In this document: piece after piece, positions 51,301-59,590 of the stretch
Position numbering within the stretch: the stretch's first letter is position 1
How the letters are laid out: each line of letters opens with the position of its first letter
Source of the DNA: CAZLMW01 sp964560875
GTDB taxonomy: Bacteria > Myxococcota_A > UBA9042
Direction: 5' to 3'
Assembly: GCA_964560875.1 (NCBI GenBank)
Contig: CAZLMW010000006.1
Span: forward strand, 37,143 to 101,142
Length of the DNA: 64,000 nucleotides
The notes under the pieces: generated by a model
Seen by the model: only the letters and a program-made list of their open reading frames with translations
What the model was told of the DNA's origin: nothing
Databases searched by the model: none
Made by a program: the position numbers and the translations under genes

Positions 51301-51814
51301 AGTCGCCGTGCAACCCCTTGCGCCCAACCACACCGACGCTCTTGCCATCGGGAAACCACAGCGCCTGGACCTCGGCGCTGGTCGGCGTGGGGAAGCACCT
51401 GCGCGTGCCAACCCCGAGCCGCCGGATGCACACGTCTCCGCCGGCGTCGTCGCGGCTCGAGATGTAGAGCAGTCGCCGGCCATCGGGAGAGACGCGCGGG
51501 AACGACACGTCCGCGCTGTCGTCGAACAGCAACGTCGCCGCGCCGCCGCTCATGGGCTGCTTGAACACCTGTGCCGTGGCGTTTTGGTTGCTCACGAAAT
51601 AGAGCGTGTTGCCGTCGGGCGAAAGCGTCCCCAGGAGCTGGTCGGACGGGCCCGCAGTCAGCCGCTGCGGCGCGCGAAGGGCGTTGCTTGTTGCGCTCGC
51701 ACGAGGCTTCGCGGCGGTCGCCGGGGACGTCCCCAACACCGTCAATACGAGCCCGGTGGCGCCGATAACCAGCGCGTTGCCCAACGCTAGTCTGCGCACT
51801 TCTTGATGCTCCAC
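48338..51814 (-). CDS. secreted beta-propeller (PD40/TolB-like) and TPR protein
   Basis: An 1158-residue exported protein. It has a signal sequence (about 1-35, TSPATAAKP) and then a TolB-type propeller: repeated SPDGNTLYFVSNQ, SPDGRRLLYISSR, FPDGKSVGVVGR, SPDGQWLVWLP and SAGGRWLYFAQYL blades, plus an acidic DSDGDGHIDGDDN calcium-like loop. The remaining ~750 residues are helical TPR-like repeats (YHAASSLANLDAEARQ, LARARSLYHAGRQ, LATSYNARAEAALARGR). Its start overlaps the YdbL-like lipoprotein gene by 28 bp, making it the last gene of the four-gene operon. It probably acts as a large periplasmic protein-protein scaffold; no catalytic site is seen. Confidence 0.85.
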   Translation of the reverse strand: MEHQEVRRLALGNALVIGATGLVLTVLGTSPATAAKPRASATSNALRAPQRLTAGPSDQLLGTLSPDGNTLYFVSNQNATAQVFKQPMSGGAATLLFDDSADVSFPRVSPDGRRLLYISSRDDAGGDVCIRRLGVGTRRCFPTPTSAEVQALWFPDGKSVGVVGRKGLHGDLRLRRVPVGLLGGDGEIMVDSNLSGPAFSPDGQWLVWLPIKRASKRVGISFAMKATGGLAVRRVAGGKVQTVRLDLPGETGFATFSAGGRWLYFAQYLSDSDGDGHIDGDDNAVVFRTRFSGTKSNPLKGTAPEQLTSARWNCQYPQPSRNSLILTCSIDGGLDIYSLPLDGSVPATWKPKKLREALSSSRDAWQKLLILRHLLQRSRDPRTRRELLADMAFEHLRVGEHTSAQWAIDAIGREKAGKRAARWAQVARVLVQHRREERLLNRGELNERFIKAQRKHLWTLALLGRGAGTNIQALARMIMMEVHDVIGEKRRAKTTLAGLKLRKITDRFALRLYAERAAPFLGRIGDRKGQVEALTTLAGHERLTPEDRIEMTERLLKATCKGLPRKDRLARVKKLRKRVEVDSEAAFRLELQAKLLALRRFGPDHNKQADANAESVRKELFQHYRYHREFPRRKTLVRATMKAASRADSGYLMYQFANTWISMVSRKHAERPAAESLFRQVLLERAYIDWNKGKYGDARGNFYGITLQMVDLQAHTGFIDMRAREGKKDALTIYGKRYAETPDDPVWRFVQAYHAASSLANLDAEARQQAVARAMAHMDVAATALEGRAGYRLLRGYLLHQRFLATGEVKTAAEAHGHYLMGLDLAAGKPRYQAALLHAIGLLQGQVGNHFIALDYLDRRMKLPIRRPESQLSLHLARARSLYHAGRQVAAADEGEKAAALVADNPMLQRFEKLTTDRASFYAYTAGRFAKAAKGYARLAGALKGANLVRARMMAGAAKLGLADGPAATKLLGEAAKQLKDMDDDAFAAGRTPWRKVPATKAADMRLLVDGLRARALTLEKRYDEADAAHGRRIVALKARLEDGPNEKALVALATSYNARAEAALARGRKQQAKRWLEKGLQRADEHAKLTGTKNHRVRVRLGLSYASLVVHAGVDRKSLARDPAAILAPIYAAMCRRPNPARATERLAMKLYLALLH

Positions 51815-52455
51815 TTGCCGTCAACCTGGACCTGTCCGCCGCACACCACCTCGATGTGATGCTGACGAGTCCACGCCTTCTGCGACGCCGCCTGTGATCG
51901 GCGCTTCACCTTGCTCATGTAGGCCCAGACCTGGCGGCGGTTGCGATTGACGCGCTCGATCAACCGGGCGGCATCGCTCGCCACGATGGCGCCCGAGCAC
52001 GTGCTCGGCGTGTCCAACAACGTCCCATCGGATGATTCGCCGACACAGCGACGCACCAACAGCTCATCGACCCGTTCATCGTCGGCGAGCGCGTCGGCGA
52101 ACAGCGCTGCGATCGCGTCGGTCTCGCGACTTGGGCGCCAACCGGCTGCTTGCAATTGGGCGCGTGTCAGCGCCGCTGGACGTGCCGCCAAACCCGCCTG
52201 AAGCAGCTCGTCTTCAAGCTTGGGATGTTTGCCCATCGCCTGCTCTTCAAGCGCCGTGCGGCGGTCGACAATGATGACCTCCGGCGCGCGGATGCAGCCG
52301 GCTGTCGTCGCAAGGGCCGCCAACCCCGCCAGCCGGATCAGCCATCGGGCGACAGGCGGACTGCGGCCCGGCGTTGAACGTGCCAAGGTCGAAACAATCG
52401 TCGCAACAAACGGCGCAACAATCGTCGCAAGGACCCTCGTAACAATCGTCGTCAC
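51787..52455 (-). CDS. lipoprotein resembling a YnbE-YdbL (DUF1318) fusion
   Basis: A 222-residue lipoprotein (lipobox TTAGC after a long n-region; GTG start at 52455 overlaps the AsmA-like stop as GTGA). The mature N-terminus CIRAPEVIIVDRRTALEEQAMG resembles YnbE/DUF1318 leaders. The C-terminal region LIERVNRNRRQVWAYMSKVKRR...GQVQVDGKWSIKKC resembles YdbL (VEQINRARAEEYQKLA, GINGQWLKK). In E. coli, ydbH-ynbE-ydbL encodes an AsmA-like bridge, an outer-membrane lipoprotein and a helper. Here an AsmA-like gene precedes this one directly, which supports the comparison. The DNA near the start has three copies of acaatcgtcg. Confidence 0.65.
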   Translation of the reverse strand: MTTIVTRVLATIVAPFVATIVSTLARSTPGRSPPVARWLIRLAGLAALATTAGCIRAPEVIIVDRRTALEEQAMGKHPKLEDELLQAGLAARPAALTRAQLQAAGWRPSRETDAIAALFADALADDERVDELLVRRCVGESSDGTLLDTPSTCSGAIVASDAARLIERVNRNRRQVWAYMSKVKRRSQAASQKAWTRQHHIEVVCGGQVQVDGKWSIKKCAD

Positions 52456-55400
52456 AGCGTTCCCTCCAGCAGTTTTTCGGTCTTCTTGATGAACGGTCCG
52501 AGGTAGCGCACGAGCGCAGGTCCCAAGGTGATGCCGCGGATCTCGTCGATTTTGACCAGCGAGCCGAGGCCGCCCAGCTCGATGAGGAAGTCGGCGAATC
52601 CGTGGGTGAATCGCACCCGCATGCGCTTGGGATAGCCGGCCTTGAGCGCGAGGCGCATCTTGTTGGCGCGGTCGTCTTCACGATACGGGTCCCAGAGGTC
52701 GAGCGCCGTGCGAACGTGGGCACGACCGAGCCGCAACAGCTCCGCGCGCCCGATCAGCGACATCTTCGCGGGCTTGAAGGCGATGGCTGCATGGGCGTCG
52801 AGCCGCTCGCGCGCTTCACCTGCGCGAACGCCCGTGATGTTGCCGCGAAACAGCAGCTCGGTGTCGGTGCCGTTGACGTCGATGATGCACTGCCCGGTGA
52901 CCTTGCCGCCCGCGACCTGCATCTCGAGCTGGTCGACGTGCAGCACGTTGCGGTCGATCTCGGCGTTGCCGGCGATGGGGCCGATCTTCTCGCCTCGGAA
53001 CACGAATTCTTTGGCAGACACGAAGTGATCCCCGCCGAGGAACGGGTGTTGGTCCGCAAAGCGCCACCGCGCATACGCGTTGTTGGCCCCGCCGCCGAGC
53101 AGTTGGATGCCCTCGTCGCTCCACTCGATGTCCTCGAGAATCGGCACGTTGCCACTGATTGCGCGCACCTCCGCCTCGAGCTGCGGAACGCCGACCGAGA
53201 CGTTGTCCAGTTGGATGCTGGCCGTCGTGCGGATCACGCTGAGGTCGCCCGATTCGAGTCGAAACGGAATGGTCACATTGCCCGAACCTGTCAGCCGCTT
53301 GTCGGCCTCCGCGAACTTGCCGACGTCCTGGGTGACCCGCCCGACCCACGCCAGCGCATGCCGGCCCGCGACGCGTTGCGACGTGCCATCGGCGGCGGTC
53401 GCCCCCGCGCTGATTCCGGGTAGCTGGATGCCGCCGTTGGCTTCAAAGTGGGTGCCACCGACCGGGTTGTCGAAGAGCATCCGGTCGATGTGAATGTCCG
53501 TGCCGTGGACGTGCGCTGCGTCGAGCTCGAAGCGGGCGTCCGCGATGCGATAACCGGGCATCGAATTCTGAGCCATGAAGCCGACCTTCGCCGACATCGA
53601 CAGCTTCGTCTTGCCGCCCGGTTTGGCGAGGCGCGCGCTCGTCACCCGCATCTTGCCACCCAGTTTGCGCAGCTCCCCGTAGAGCTCGTTCATCTCAAAG
53701 CGCAGCTTCGGCGTGGAAAACGTCGCATCGAGCGTGACGTTGCGCGCCTTGCTGGACACGGTCGCCGTGGCGTCGAACGACTTGAGCGCCGCCAGCATCT
53801 TCTTGGTCTTGCAGTGCGCATTGGCACCTGACGCTGTCGCGTCGAACCGGAAGTCGGGGAGCTTGCCCGCCGACCACGCTTTCGCGGCAGAACCGTCCAA
53901 CAGGCGCCTGCGTGTCGCGTTTACGTAACCCTTGGCGTCGAATCGCCCGGAAAAACGGCCCAAATCGATGCACAGCTTGCGTTTGAGGTCGGCTGGCAGG
54001 GCCCTGGCGATCATCCCGAGGCGAGCGGCCTGCCCGCCGATCTTCAGGTCGAGTCGGTTGCCGTACAGCCGCGCGCTCCCGGTGCTGTGGATGGCAGGGC
54101 CTGCCGTCGCTTTGACGTCGATCTCGTAGCTGCCCTCGGGACGCCCCAGGTCGAACGTGACCCGCCCCTTGATACTGTGATTGCCCGCCCCCGAGTACCC
54201 GGCGACGCGCGGATTGGCGATGTCCCCGACGAGGCGCAGATCATGTTTGAGCCCGGCTCCTTGCCCCTCGAGTTTCATCTTGGCGACCGGCAGCGTCGCG
54301 CGGAGTTCGCCGATCGTCGCGACGAGTCCGCTCACCGTCGCCGCCTCTTTGTGTTCGACGCGCCACGGTGCCTTGCCTTTGCCTTGTGTCCAGCTGCCCG
54401 TGGATGTGGCGTCGAAGGCCAATCGATCCCAGAGCGCCATCTTGCGCACCTTGCGGGGCAAGGCGAGACCGCTGATGAGCTTGCCGAGCGCCGGAATATG
54501 GGCGGATGCGTCCCAGTGGATCGGACGCGCGTCCCGGTCGACTTTCAATCCGAGCTGGGCCTTGCCGATCCGAGCGTGGCCGTCGATGTGTCCGGTGGCC
54601 GCCAACGGTCGCTTGGGATCGACCTTGAGGACCCGGGCCTTGCCGTTGGCGGACAGCGCGCTGATGGAACCGAAACCGCCGATGCTCGTGTGGCGCGCCG
54701 ACGCCTCGAACGCGGCAGCTCCGATGGCGTAGAGCGGCGACGCGGGTGGAACCGCGATACCCGAAGCGCTGGCTTCAGCGGTGGCGCCCTTGACCACGGC
54801 GGTTCGTCCCGCGCCGCTGCCCGTCACGGTTGAGGCGGTGAAGCCGACAGCGATACGGCTCTTGCCAAGGCCATGATCGAGGCGCAAGGGCAGCTCGGTA
54901 ACGGTCATGGTTGTCGCCAGGTCCAGCGCGTCGAGGTGTGCGGCCTTGGCGTCGGCGGTGAAGCGCTTGGCCGGCACGCTGGCTTGCACGTTCAGGCGAC
55001 GAGCGCCCAGCGCCAGGATCATCGAGGGTTGCGCGTCGGTCAGCGTCACCGCACCGGCGGCAGAGACGGCGTCGAGGTGGTGCACGAGCACGTCAACGGT
55101 CGCCTCGGCCTGGGACGAGAGCACATCGATCGGGTCGTAGCGGACCTCGGTGGCCGCCATCTTCGCGTCCAGGTCGCGCATCGTTGCGCCGAGTTTTCGC
55201 CCCGAATCGGACACCACGACCTCACCTGCGTGCGCTTTGGCGGAGATGGCGAGGGTCCGTTCGTGGCCGGGGCGCACGGTCATACGCATCCGGCCCGAGT
55301 CGATGGCGCCGCGATAGTCCGCCAACCGGTAGTGCAGGTCGCCCACATCGGCCCGCAGGTCCACTTGGGACACCGCGGGCATGCGTTTGCCGCCCAGACC

Positions 55401-56591
55401 CATGACTCCCGCGACCGTGACGCCGCCCGAACAGGTCGTGACCGAGAGCTTGCCGAACACGGTGGGCAGCGCCGGGGCCAAGGGCGCGAAGTCCATGTCG
55501 GCGCGCGCGGTGGAGATGTCGACGGTGACGCCGCCGCCAGCCTTGTCGTGAACGGTCGCGTCGAGCGCCATGGTCGCGAGGTCGTCGAACAACGCCGTCT
55601 TGTCGATCTTGAGCCGGGTGCGGTTGTTGGCGGGCTCGAATGCGGCGGTCACCGAGATCTCGGCGGCATGGGCCCGCGCGCGCCTGCCGATCACAAAGCG
55701 CGGCAGTCGCGTCGCTGACGCGGTGAACGCCGCGCTGGCCGGACCGAGGGCCATCATGACGTCGAATGCGACCGAGCTATCGAATCCGCGACGCAAGTAC
55801 CGGGCAATCTCGGCCGCCGCCGCGGTCCTGGTGGGCACCGAAAAGTTGGCATCGGGCCCGATCGACACCTTGGACTTGTCGCCCATCGACTTGATGTCGC
55901 AGCGGGCGTCGGACCTGCCGCCACCAACGTCCACCTTGCAGCCGAGCATGGCGTTGGCGATGGCCAGGTCCCGATGGCGACCGCTCGGTCCGCGCAACGA
56001 AGCGGTCACCTCGGAGACCTCGATCGAGAGCTTGTCGACCCGCGCGGCTGGTAGGGCAGCGACGACTCCGGGCAGATCCGAGAGCGCCGGTGGCGGTTGG
56101 GCGGGTTTGTCCGACTTGGGCAGCCCGGCCATCAGGCGCGAAAACGTCGACGATCCATCCGCGTCGATGACCGCATGCAGCTTGACGCCACGCACCACGA
56201 GCTCGGGCACGACCACAGCGCCATCCAGCAACGCCCCGAGGTCCCACGAGACGCGGGTCGACGCAACTTCGAGCACCCGCTTGACGATGGGTGCATCTTC
56301 GCTCGGCGGGAGCACGCCAAAACCCGTCAACTCGAGCCCCGAGGCGCCAACCTCCAGGTCCTGCCAGGTCACGTGAATGCCGGTCTGCGCCGCGACCTCG
56401 TCGGTGATGAAGCCGCGCACTGTGGGCGAGCCCAGGCTGTTCAGGACCACGAACACGGCGCCGATGACGAGCAGCGCCAACACGAAAACGACCGCCGCGA
56501 TACGACGCAACCAGCGCGGTCGCGAGGCTGGCTTGGATGGCGCGGACGGGTCGTTTGCAGACGAATCCGGCGCGGGTTCAGGGGCGGTCAT
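52452..56591 (-). CDS. AsmA/TamB-like (YdbH-type) intermembrane protein
   Basis: A 1379-residue protein anchored by one N-terminal helix (about 28-49, VVFVLALLVIGAVFVVL). The typical AsmA-family lead-in follows: SPTVRGFITDEVAAQTGIHVTWQDLEVGASGLELTGF (split here by position, about 52-88). The rest is a very long run of short beta-strands with repeated Lys/Gly turns and little helix. That is the expected pattern for a beta-taco groove bridging inner and outer membrane in lipid transport (as in TamB, YhdP and YdbH). The C-terminal segment AGYPKRMRVRFTHGFADFLIELGGLGSLVKIDEIRG is a conserved-looking end. It overlaps the VTT gene by 14 bp upstream and the YdbL-like lipoprotein by 4 bp downstream. 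Confidence 0.8.
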   Translation of the reverse strand: MTAPEPAPDSSANDPSAPSKPASRPRWLRRIAAVVFVLALLVIGAVFVVLNSLGSPTVRGFITDEVAAQTGIHVTWQDLEVGASGLELTGFGVLPPSEDAPIVKRVLEVASTRVSWDLGALLDGAVVVPELVVRGVKLHAVIDADGSSTFSRLMAGLPKSDKPAQPPPALSDLPGVVAALPAARVDKLSIEVSEVTASLRGPSGRHRDLAIANAMLGCKVDVGGGRSDARCDIKSMGDKSKVSIGPDANFSVPTRTAAAAEIARYLRRGFDSSVAFDVMMALGPASAAFTASATRLPRFVIGRRARAHAAEISVTAAFEPANNRTRLKIDKTALFDDLATMALDATVHDKAGGGVTVDISTARADMDFAPLAPALPTVFGKLSVTTCSGGVTVAGVMGLGGKRMPAVSQVDLRADVGDLHYRLADYRGAIDSGRMRMTVRPGHERTLAISAKAHAGEVVVSDSGRKLGATMRDLDAKMAATEVRYDPIDVLSSQAEATVDVLVHHLDAVSAAGAVTLTDAQPSMILALGARRLNVQASVPAKRFTADAKAAHLDALDLATTMTVTELPLRLDHGLGKSRIAVGFTASTVTGSGAGRTAVVKGATAEASASGIAVPPASPLYAIGAAAFEASARHTSIGGFGSISALSANGKARVLKVDPKRPLAATGHIDGHARIGKAQLGLKVDRDARPIHWDASAHIPALGKLISGLALPRKVRKMALWDRLAFDATSTGSWTQGKGKAPWRVEHKEAATVSGLVATIGELRATLPVAKMKLEGQGAGLKHDLRLVGDIANPRVAGYSGAGNHSIKGRVTFDLGRPEGSYEIDVKATAGPAIHSTGSARLYGNRLDLKIGGQAARLGMIARALPADLKRKLCIDLGRFSGRFDAKGYVNATRRRLLDGSAAKAWSAGKLPDFRFDATASGANAHCKTKKMLAALKSFDATATVSSKARNVTLDATFSTPKLRFEMNELYGELRKLGGKMRVTSARLAKPGGKTKLSMSAKVGFMAQNSMPGYRIADARFELDAAHVHGTDIHIDRMLFDNPVGGTHFEANGGIQLPGISAGATAADGTSQRVAGRHALAWVGRVTQDVGKFAEADKRLTGSGNVTIPFRLESGDLSVIRTTASIQLDNVSVGVPQLEAEVRAISGNVPILEDIEWSDEGIQLLGGGANNAYARWRFADQHPFLGGDHFVSAKEFVFRGEKIGPIAGNAEIDRNVLHVDQLEMQVAGGKVTGQCIIDVNGTDTELLFRGNITGVRAGEARERLDAHAAIAFKPAKMSLIGRAELLRLGRAHVRTALDLWDPYREDDRANKMRLALKAGYPKRMRVRFTHGFADFLIELGGLGSLVKIDEIRGITLGPALVRYLGPFIKKTEKLLEGTL

Positions 56592-57351
56592 CGGCGCCTA
56601 AGCTAGCCTGTCTCTCTTCGCTTTGCTGCCCGCCTCGTGCATTGCGCGATGTGCGCGCGTCGTCGGCCGCCGCGATCGCCTTTCGCGCGAGCCTTTCGAG
56701 ATACCAAACCGCGACAAACGTCGCCGCCAGCCCGAGCCAGAAGATCGCCTGGTGCAAGGGCCCGCTGAACTCGCCTTTCGCCAGCCCGCTCGCTTCGCCG
56801 ATCCCCGACCCGCCCCAGCAATACAGCACCGTGATCGGCAAGAGCCCAACGGCGGTCGCGATCGTGTAGTCGCGCAACGGCACGTCGAACAGGCCCAGGC
56901 CGTAGTTGAGGATCGACATCGGCACGATCGGCGACAAACGCAGCAACACAATCGCGCGAAACCCACCCATCACCATCGCGGCGTCGATCGCTTCGGCGTG
57001 GCGGTTTCCCGCGATGTGGCGTTGCACGGTTGGCCGCAGCGTGCGCTGGGCGAGCAGGAACGCGATCGACGGCCCGACCAGGTTCGCGAAAGTCACCAGC
57101 AGTGTCCCGGGCAGGGTGCCCCACACCATTCCGGCCGCGAAGACGAACGGACTCGCCGGCACGAACAACACGATCGCGGAGATATGCGCCATTGCGAACG
57201 CGCCGATCGCGAGCGGACCACCAGCGCGCAGGCCGTCGACCGCCGCCGCCATCCACTGCCAGACCGGCAACTGCAGCCCGATAAAGAGCAGCGCACAGGC
57301 GACGACGCCGCCGATCACGAGCCCGGCGATGAGCTTGCGGAGGTTGGTCAC
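56578..57351 (-). CDS. TVP38/TMEM64 (VTT domain) membrane protein
   Basis: A 257-residue inner-membrane protein with five to six hydrophobic helices and the VTT/DedA signature. GMVWGTLPGTLLVTFANLVGPSIAFLLAQ is the re-entrant region; GFRAIVLLRLSPIVPMSILNYGLGLFDVPLRDY and GLLPITVLYCWGGSGIGEASG follow, then a charged cytoplasmic tail. VTT proteins in both bacteria and eukaryotes have been linked to phospholipid or polyprenyl-phosphate scrambling. It is the first gene of the VTT, AsmA-like, lipoprotein and propeller-TPR series, overlapping the AsmA-like start by 14 bp. The lipid handled is unknown. Confidence 0.9.
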   Translation of the reverse strand: MTNLRKLIAGLVIGGVVACALLFIGLQLPVWQWMAAAVDGLRAGGPLAIGAFAMAHISAIVLFVPASPFVFAAGMVWGTLPGTLLVTFANLVGPSIAFLLAQRTLRPTVQRHIAGNRHAEAIDAAMVMGGFRAIVLLRLSPIVPMSILNYGLGLFDVPLRDYTIATAVGLLPITVLYCWGGSGIGEASGLAKGEFSGPLHQAIFWLGLAATFVAVWYLERLARKAIAAADDARTSRNARGGQQSEERQASLGADDRP

Positions 57352-57381
57352 GTTGGACGTTTGCCGATCAGCAAGGGGTTG

Positions 57382-59556
57382 TCAGCACTTCTTGCCGATG
57401 ACCGTAACGGTGAAACTTGGGCCGCGGCCCGTGTGGCTGCACAGCGGCAACATGATACCCGGTTTGGGCAGCCACCCGCAGTTGGATTTCTTCGGCACGA
57501 CCCCGAGCTTGATAAACGCCGGGTTCGCGAACGTGCTCTTCGATTGCGACCACATCAGGACCACGCCGCTCTCCGCGAGCTGGGGGATCGCGTCGGTCGT
57601 GAGGGCGACAAAGGCCTTGAGCTGGTCGATCCCGCTCTTGATCGCCTTGGCCGCTTCCCAGGCGCCCTTGCTCTTAAGGTCGGACAGCTTGGGGATGCCA
57701 CCGACGATGAGTTTGACCGCGTCGATGATGGTCTTGCTCACCATCGGCGTGATGAAGACGACGCCGCACTGCCCTGGCTTATCGCCGAAGTTGGCGCCCA
57801 TGATGGTGAGCGCATAGCCGGGCGACACCGACACCGCCGATCCCCGGGCCATCGCCGTGATGCTTGGGCCACCCGCCTGCGGGGGGAACTGGTCGTCGAT
57901 CACGTCCTTGATGACCAGCGTCAGCACCATCTCGCCGATCTGCCAGCCGATGTCCTTGAGGATGCCTGTGTACGACGGGATCGACGACAGCACGTACTGC
58001 ACACCGATGCTGACCATCACGCCGACGAGGCTGAAACACCCGTTGCACGGCGGCGGCGGCGCGGTCTTGTCGAGGTGGTGAAACGCCTTGGACAGCATCA
58101 ACTGGTGGGCGCGCGTGACGCCGGCGAGGTCTTTGCCGATGAGGTCATCGACCGCAGCCAGGTTCGTGTACACCGCGAGCGGGGATGGCTTGAGCTTGGC
58201 GAGCTTGGCGGCACCGGCGTCGACCAGCTTTTGCGCGGCGCCGATCGCGGCGAGGTCGGCGGCGCTGGGCTTCTTCGGATCCACGGCGGCGATGGCTTTC
58301 TTCATGGCAGCGACGGCGGCTTTGGTCTCGGTCACCGCGGCGAGCCACTTAACGTCGTCCGGCCCCGCCTTGAGGCCCTTCGCCTGGAGCTTGGCGAGCT
58401 TGGGCATGCCGTTGGGGTGGGGAATGAGCGCCCGCGTTTTCTCGGCGAACCCGGCCCACATCTCCTTGCCCGACTTGTCGAACTCCTTGAGCGCCTTCTG
58501 CTGCGCTGCTTTGTCGTTCTTCTTGCCGGTTTCGATGATGGTCGTGACCAACGTACCGCCCCTCTCGAGCTCGCTCGCCATGCGCGAAACCGCGGGATCG
58601 AGACCCCGGCTCGCGACGAGCACGTCGACCTGGTGGCCCATGTTCAGGCTCTTCGACGTGCACGTGACGTCGACCTTGCCTGCCTTGGTGAACGTCCACA
58701 TGCCCTTGGAATACTTGGCGTCCGCGGCGTTGACCTTGACCTCGAGATCGCCCGGATCCGCGAGCGGCTTGAGGTCTTTGTCGACGTATTTGCAGCTGAT
58801 TTGCAGCTCGCCGGCGCTCGATTTCTTCTCGACAACGCTGGCCGACAGCCAGATGTGCAGGTGCTTGCCGTTCTTGGGGCCGTTTTGAGGAGCCTTGTTG
58901 CCGCCCGCGTCGGGCGAAACGTTGATATCGGGCGTCGAAGGCACGTCGGCGTTGGCAGGCCCTGTATCGGTCGCTGCGTTGGTGCCTGCGTCACTGCTGC
59001 TCGGTCCAGCATCGGCTGTGGTCGTGCCACCCGCGTCCGTGACCGTCGGGCCCGCGTCCATCGCCGAGGTCGACCCCGCGTCGTTGCCGCCCGCGTCATT
59101 GGCGGCTGTTGCGTTGGCGTCTGCTGCGGTCCCAATGTCTTCGATCGCAGTGTCTTCTGTCGCAGTGTCTTCTGTCGCAGTGTCTTCTGTCGCAGTGTCT
59201 TCTGTCGCAGCGTCTTCGGCCCCTGCGTCATCAGCCTCTGCGCCAACGTCAGTCGCCTTGGCCATGCCGGTGTCGGTGTTTGCGCCGGCGTCCACAGATG
59301 CCGAGCCTGCGTCGACCGGGCCCGCGTCTTTGGTCGCGCCGCCAGAATCCGCGACGGATCCCGAATCGGCCGCCGTTGTCGTGTCCGTGGCCGACGTATC
59401 GACATTGGCCGAGGAATCGGCTGCATCTGCGCCAGCGGCGCTTCCGGTCTCATCGCCGGCTTTGGTGGCGTCTTCCCCGCAAGCGACGGCGACAAATGAG
59501 ATGAGAGCAGCCGCCACGAGGCTTGCGTAGCGGCGGTTTGAGCGACGTACGGGCAT
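57382..59556 (-). CDS. large Asp/Thr-rich-stalk lipoprotein of unknown function
   Basis: A 724-residue lipoprotein. ATG 59556 has GGAGG eight bases upstream and gives lipobox AVAC. A ~200-residue low-complexity stalk rich in Ala, Asp, Thr and Gly includes five DTATE units. The rest includes an Ig-like strand region (GKHLHIWLSASVV, LQISCKYVDKDLKPL) and a helical central part (LAAIGAAQKLVDAGAAKLAKL). It ends with an IPT/TIG-like segment (VSVSPGYALTIMGANFGDKPGQCGVVFITP) and Cys pairs. The IPT-like motif suggests an extracellular binding surface. It is separated from the VTT gene by 30 bp on the same strand and may head that operon. Confidence 0.78.
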   Translation of the reverse strand: MPVRRSNRRYASLVAAALISFVAVACGEDATKAGDETGSAAGADAADSSANVDTSATDTTTAADSGSVADSGGATKDAGPVDAGSASVDAGANTDTGMAKATDVGAEADDAGAEDAATEDTATEDTATEDTATEDTAIEDIGTAADANATAANDAGGNDAGSTSAMDAGPTVTDAGGTTTADAGPSSSDAGTNAATDTGPANADVPSTPDINVSPDAGGNKAPQNGPKNGKHLHIWLSASVVEKKSSAGELQISCKYVDKDLKPLADPGDLEVKVNAADAKYSKGMWTFTKAGKVDVTCTSKSLNMGHQVDVLVASRGLDPAVSRMASELERGGTLVTTIIETGKKNDKAAQQKALKEFDKSGKEMWAGFAEKTRALIPHPNGMPKLAKLQAKGLKAGPDDVKWLAAVTETKAAVAAMKKAIAAVDPKKPSAADLAAIGAAQKLVDAGAAKLAKLKPSPLAVYTNLAAVDDLIGKDLAGVTRAHQLMLSKAFHHLDKTAPPPPCNGCFSLVGVMVSIGVQYVLSSIPSYTGILKDIGWQIGEMVLTLVIKDVIDDQFPPQAGGPSITAMARGSAVSVSPGYALTIMGANFGDKPGQCGVVFITPMVSKTIIDAVKLIVGGIPKLSDLKSKGAWEAAKAIKSGIDQLKAFVALTTDAIPQLAESGVVLMWSQSKSTFANPAFIKLGVVPKKSNCGWLPKPGIMLPLCSHTGRGPSFTVTVIGKKC
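59136..59210 (-). repeat. 15-bp in-frame tandem repeat (TATED stalk units)
   Basis: Five 15-bp units (tgtcttctgtcgcag on the plus strand) encode the repeated Ala-Thr-Glu-Asp-Thr part of the lipoprotein stalk. Four are identical (59151-59210) and the flanking units are diverged. Copy-number change would alter stalk length without a frameshift. Confidence 0.85.
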
Positions 59557-59590
59557 GGTTACAACCTCCACACCCGCGACTATAGCGATT

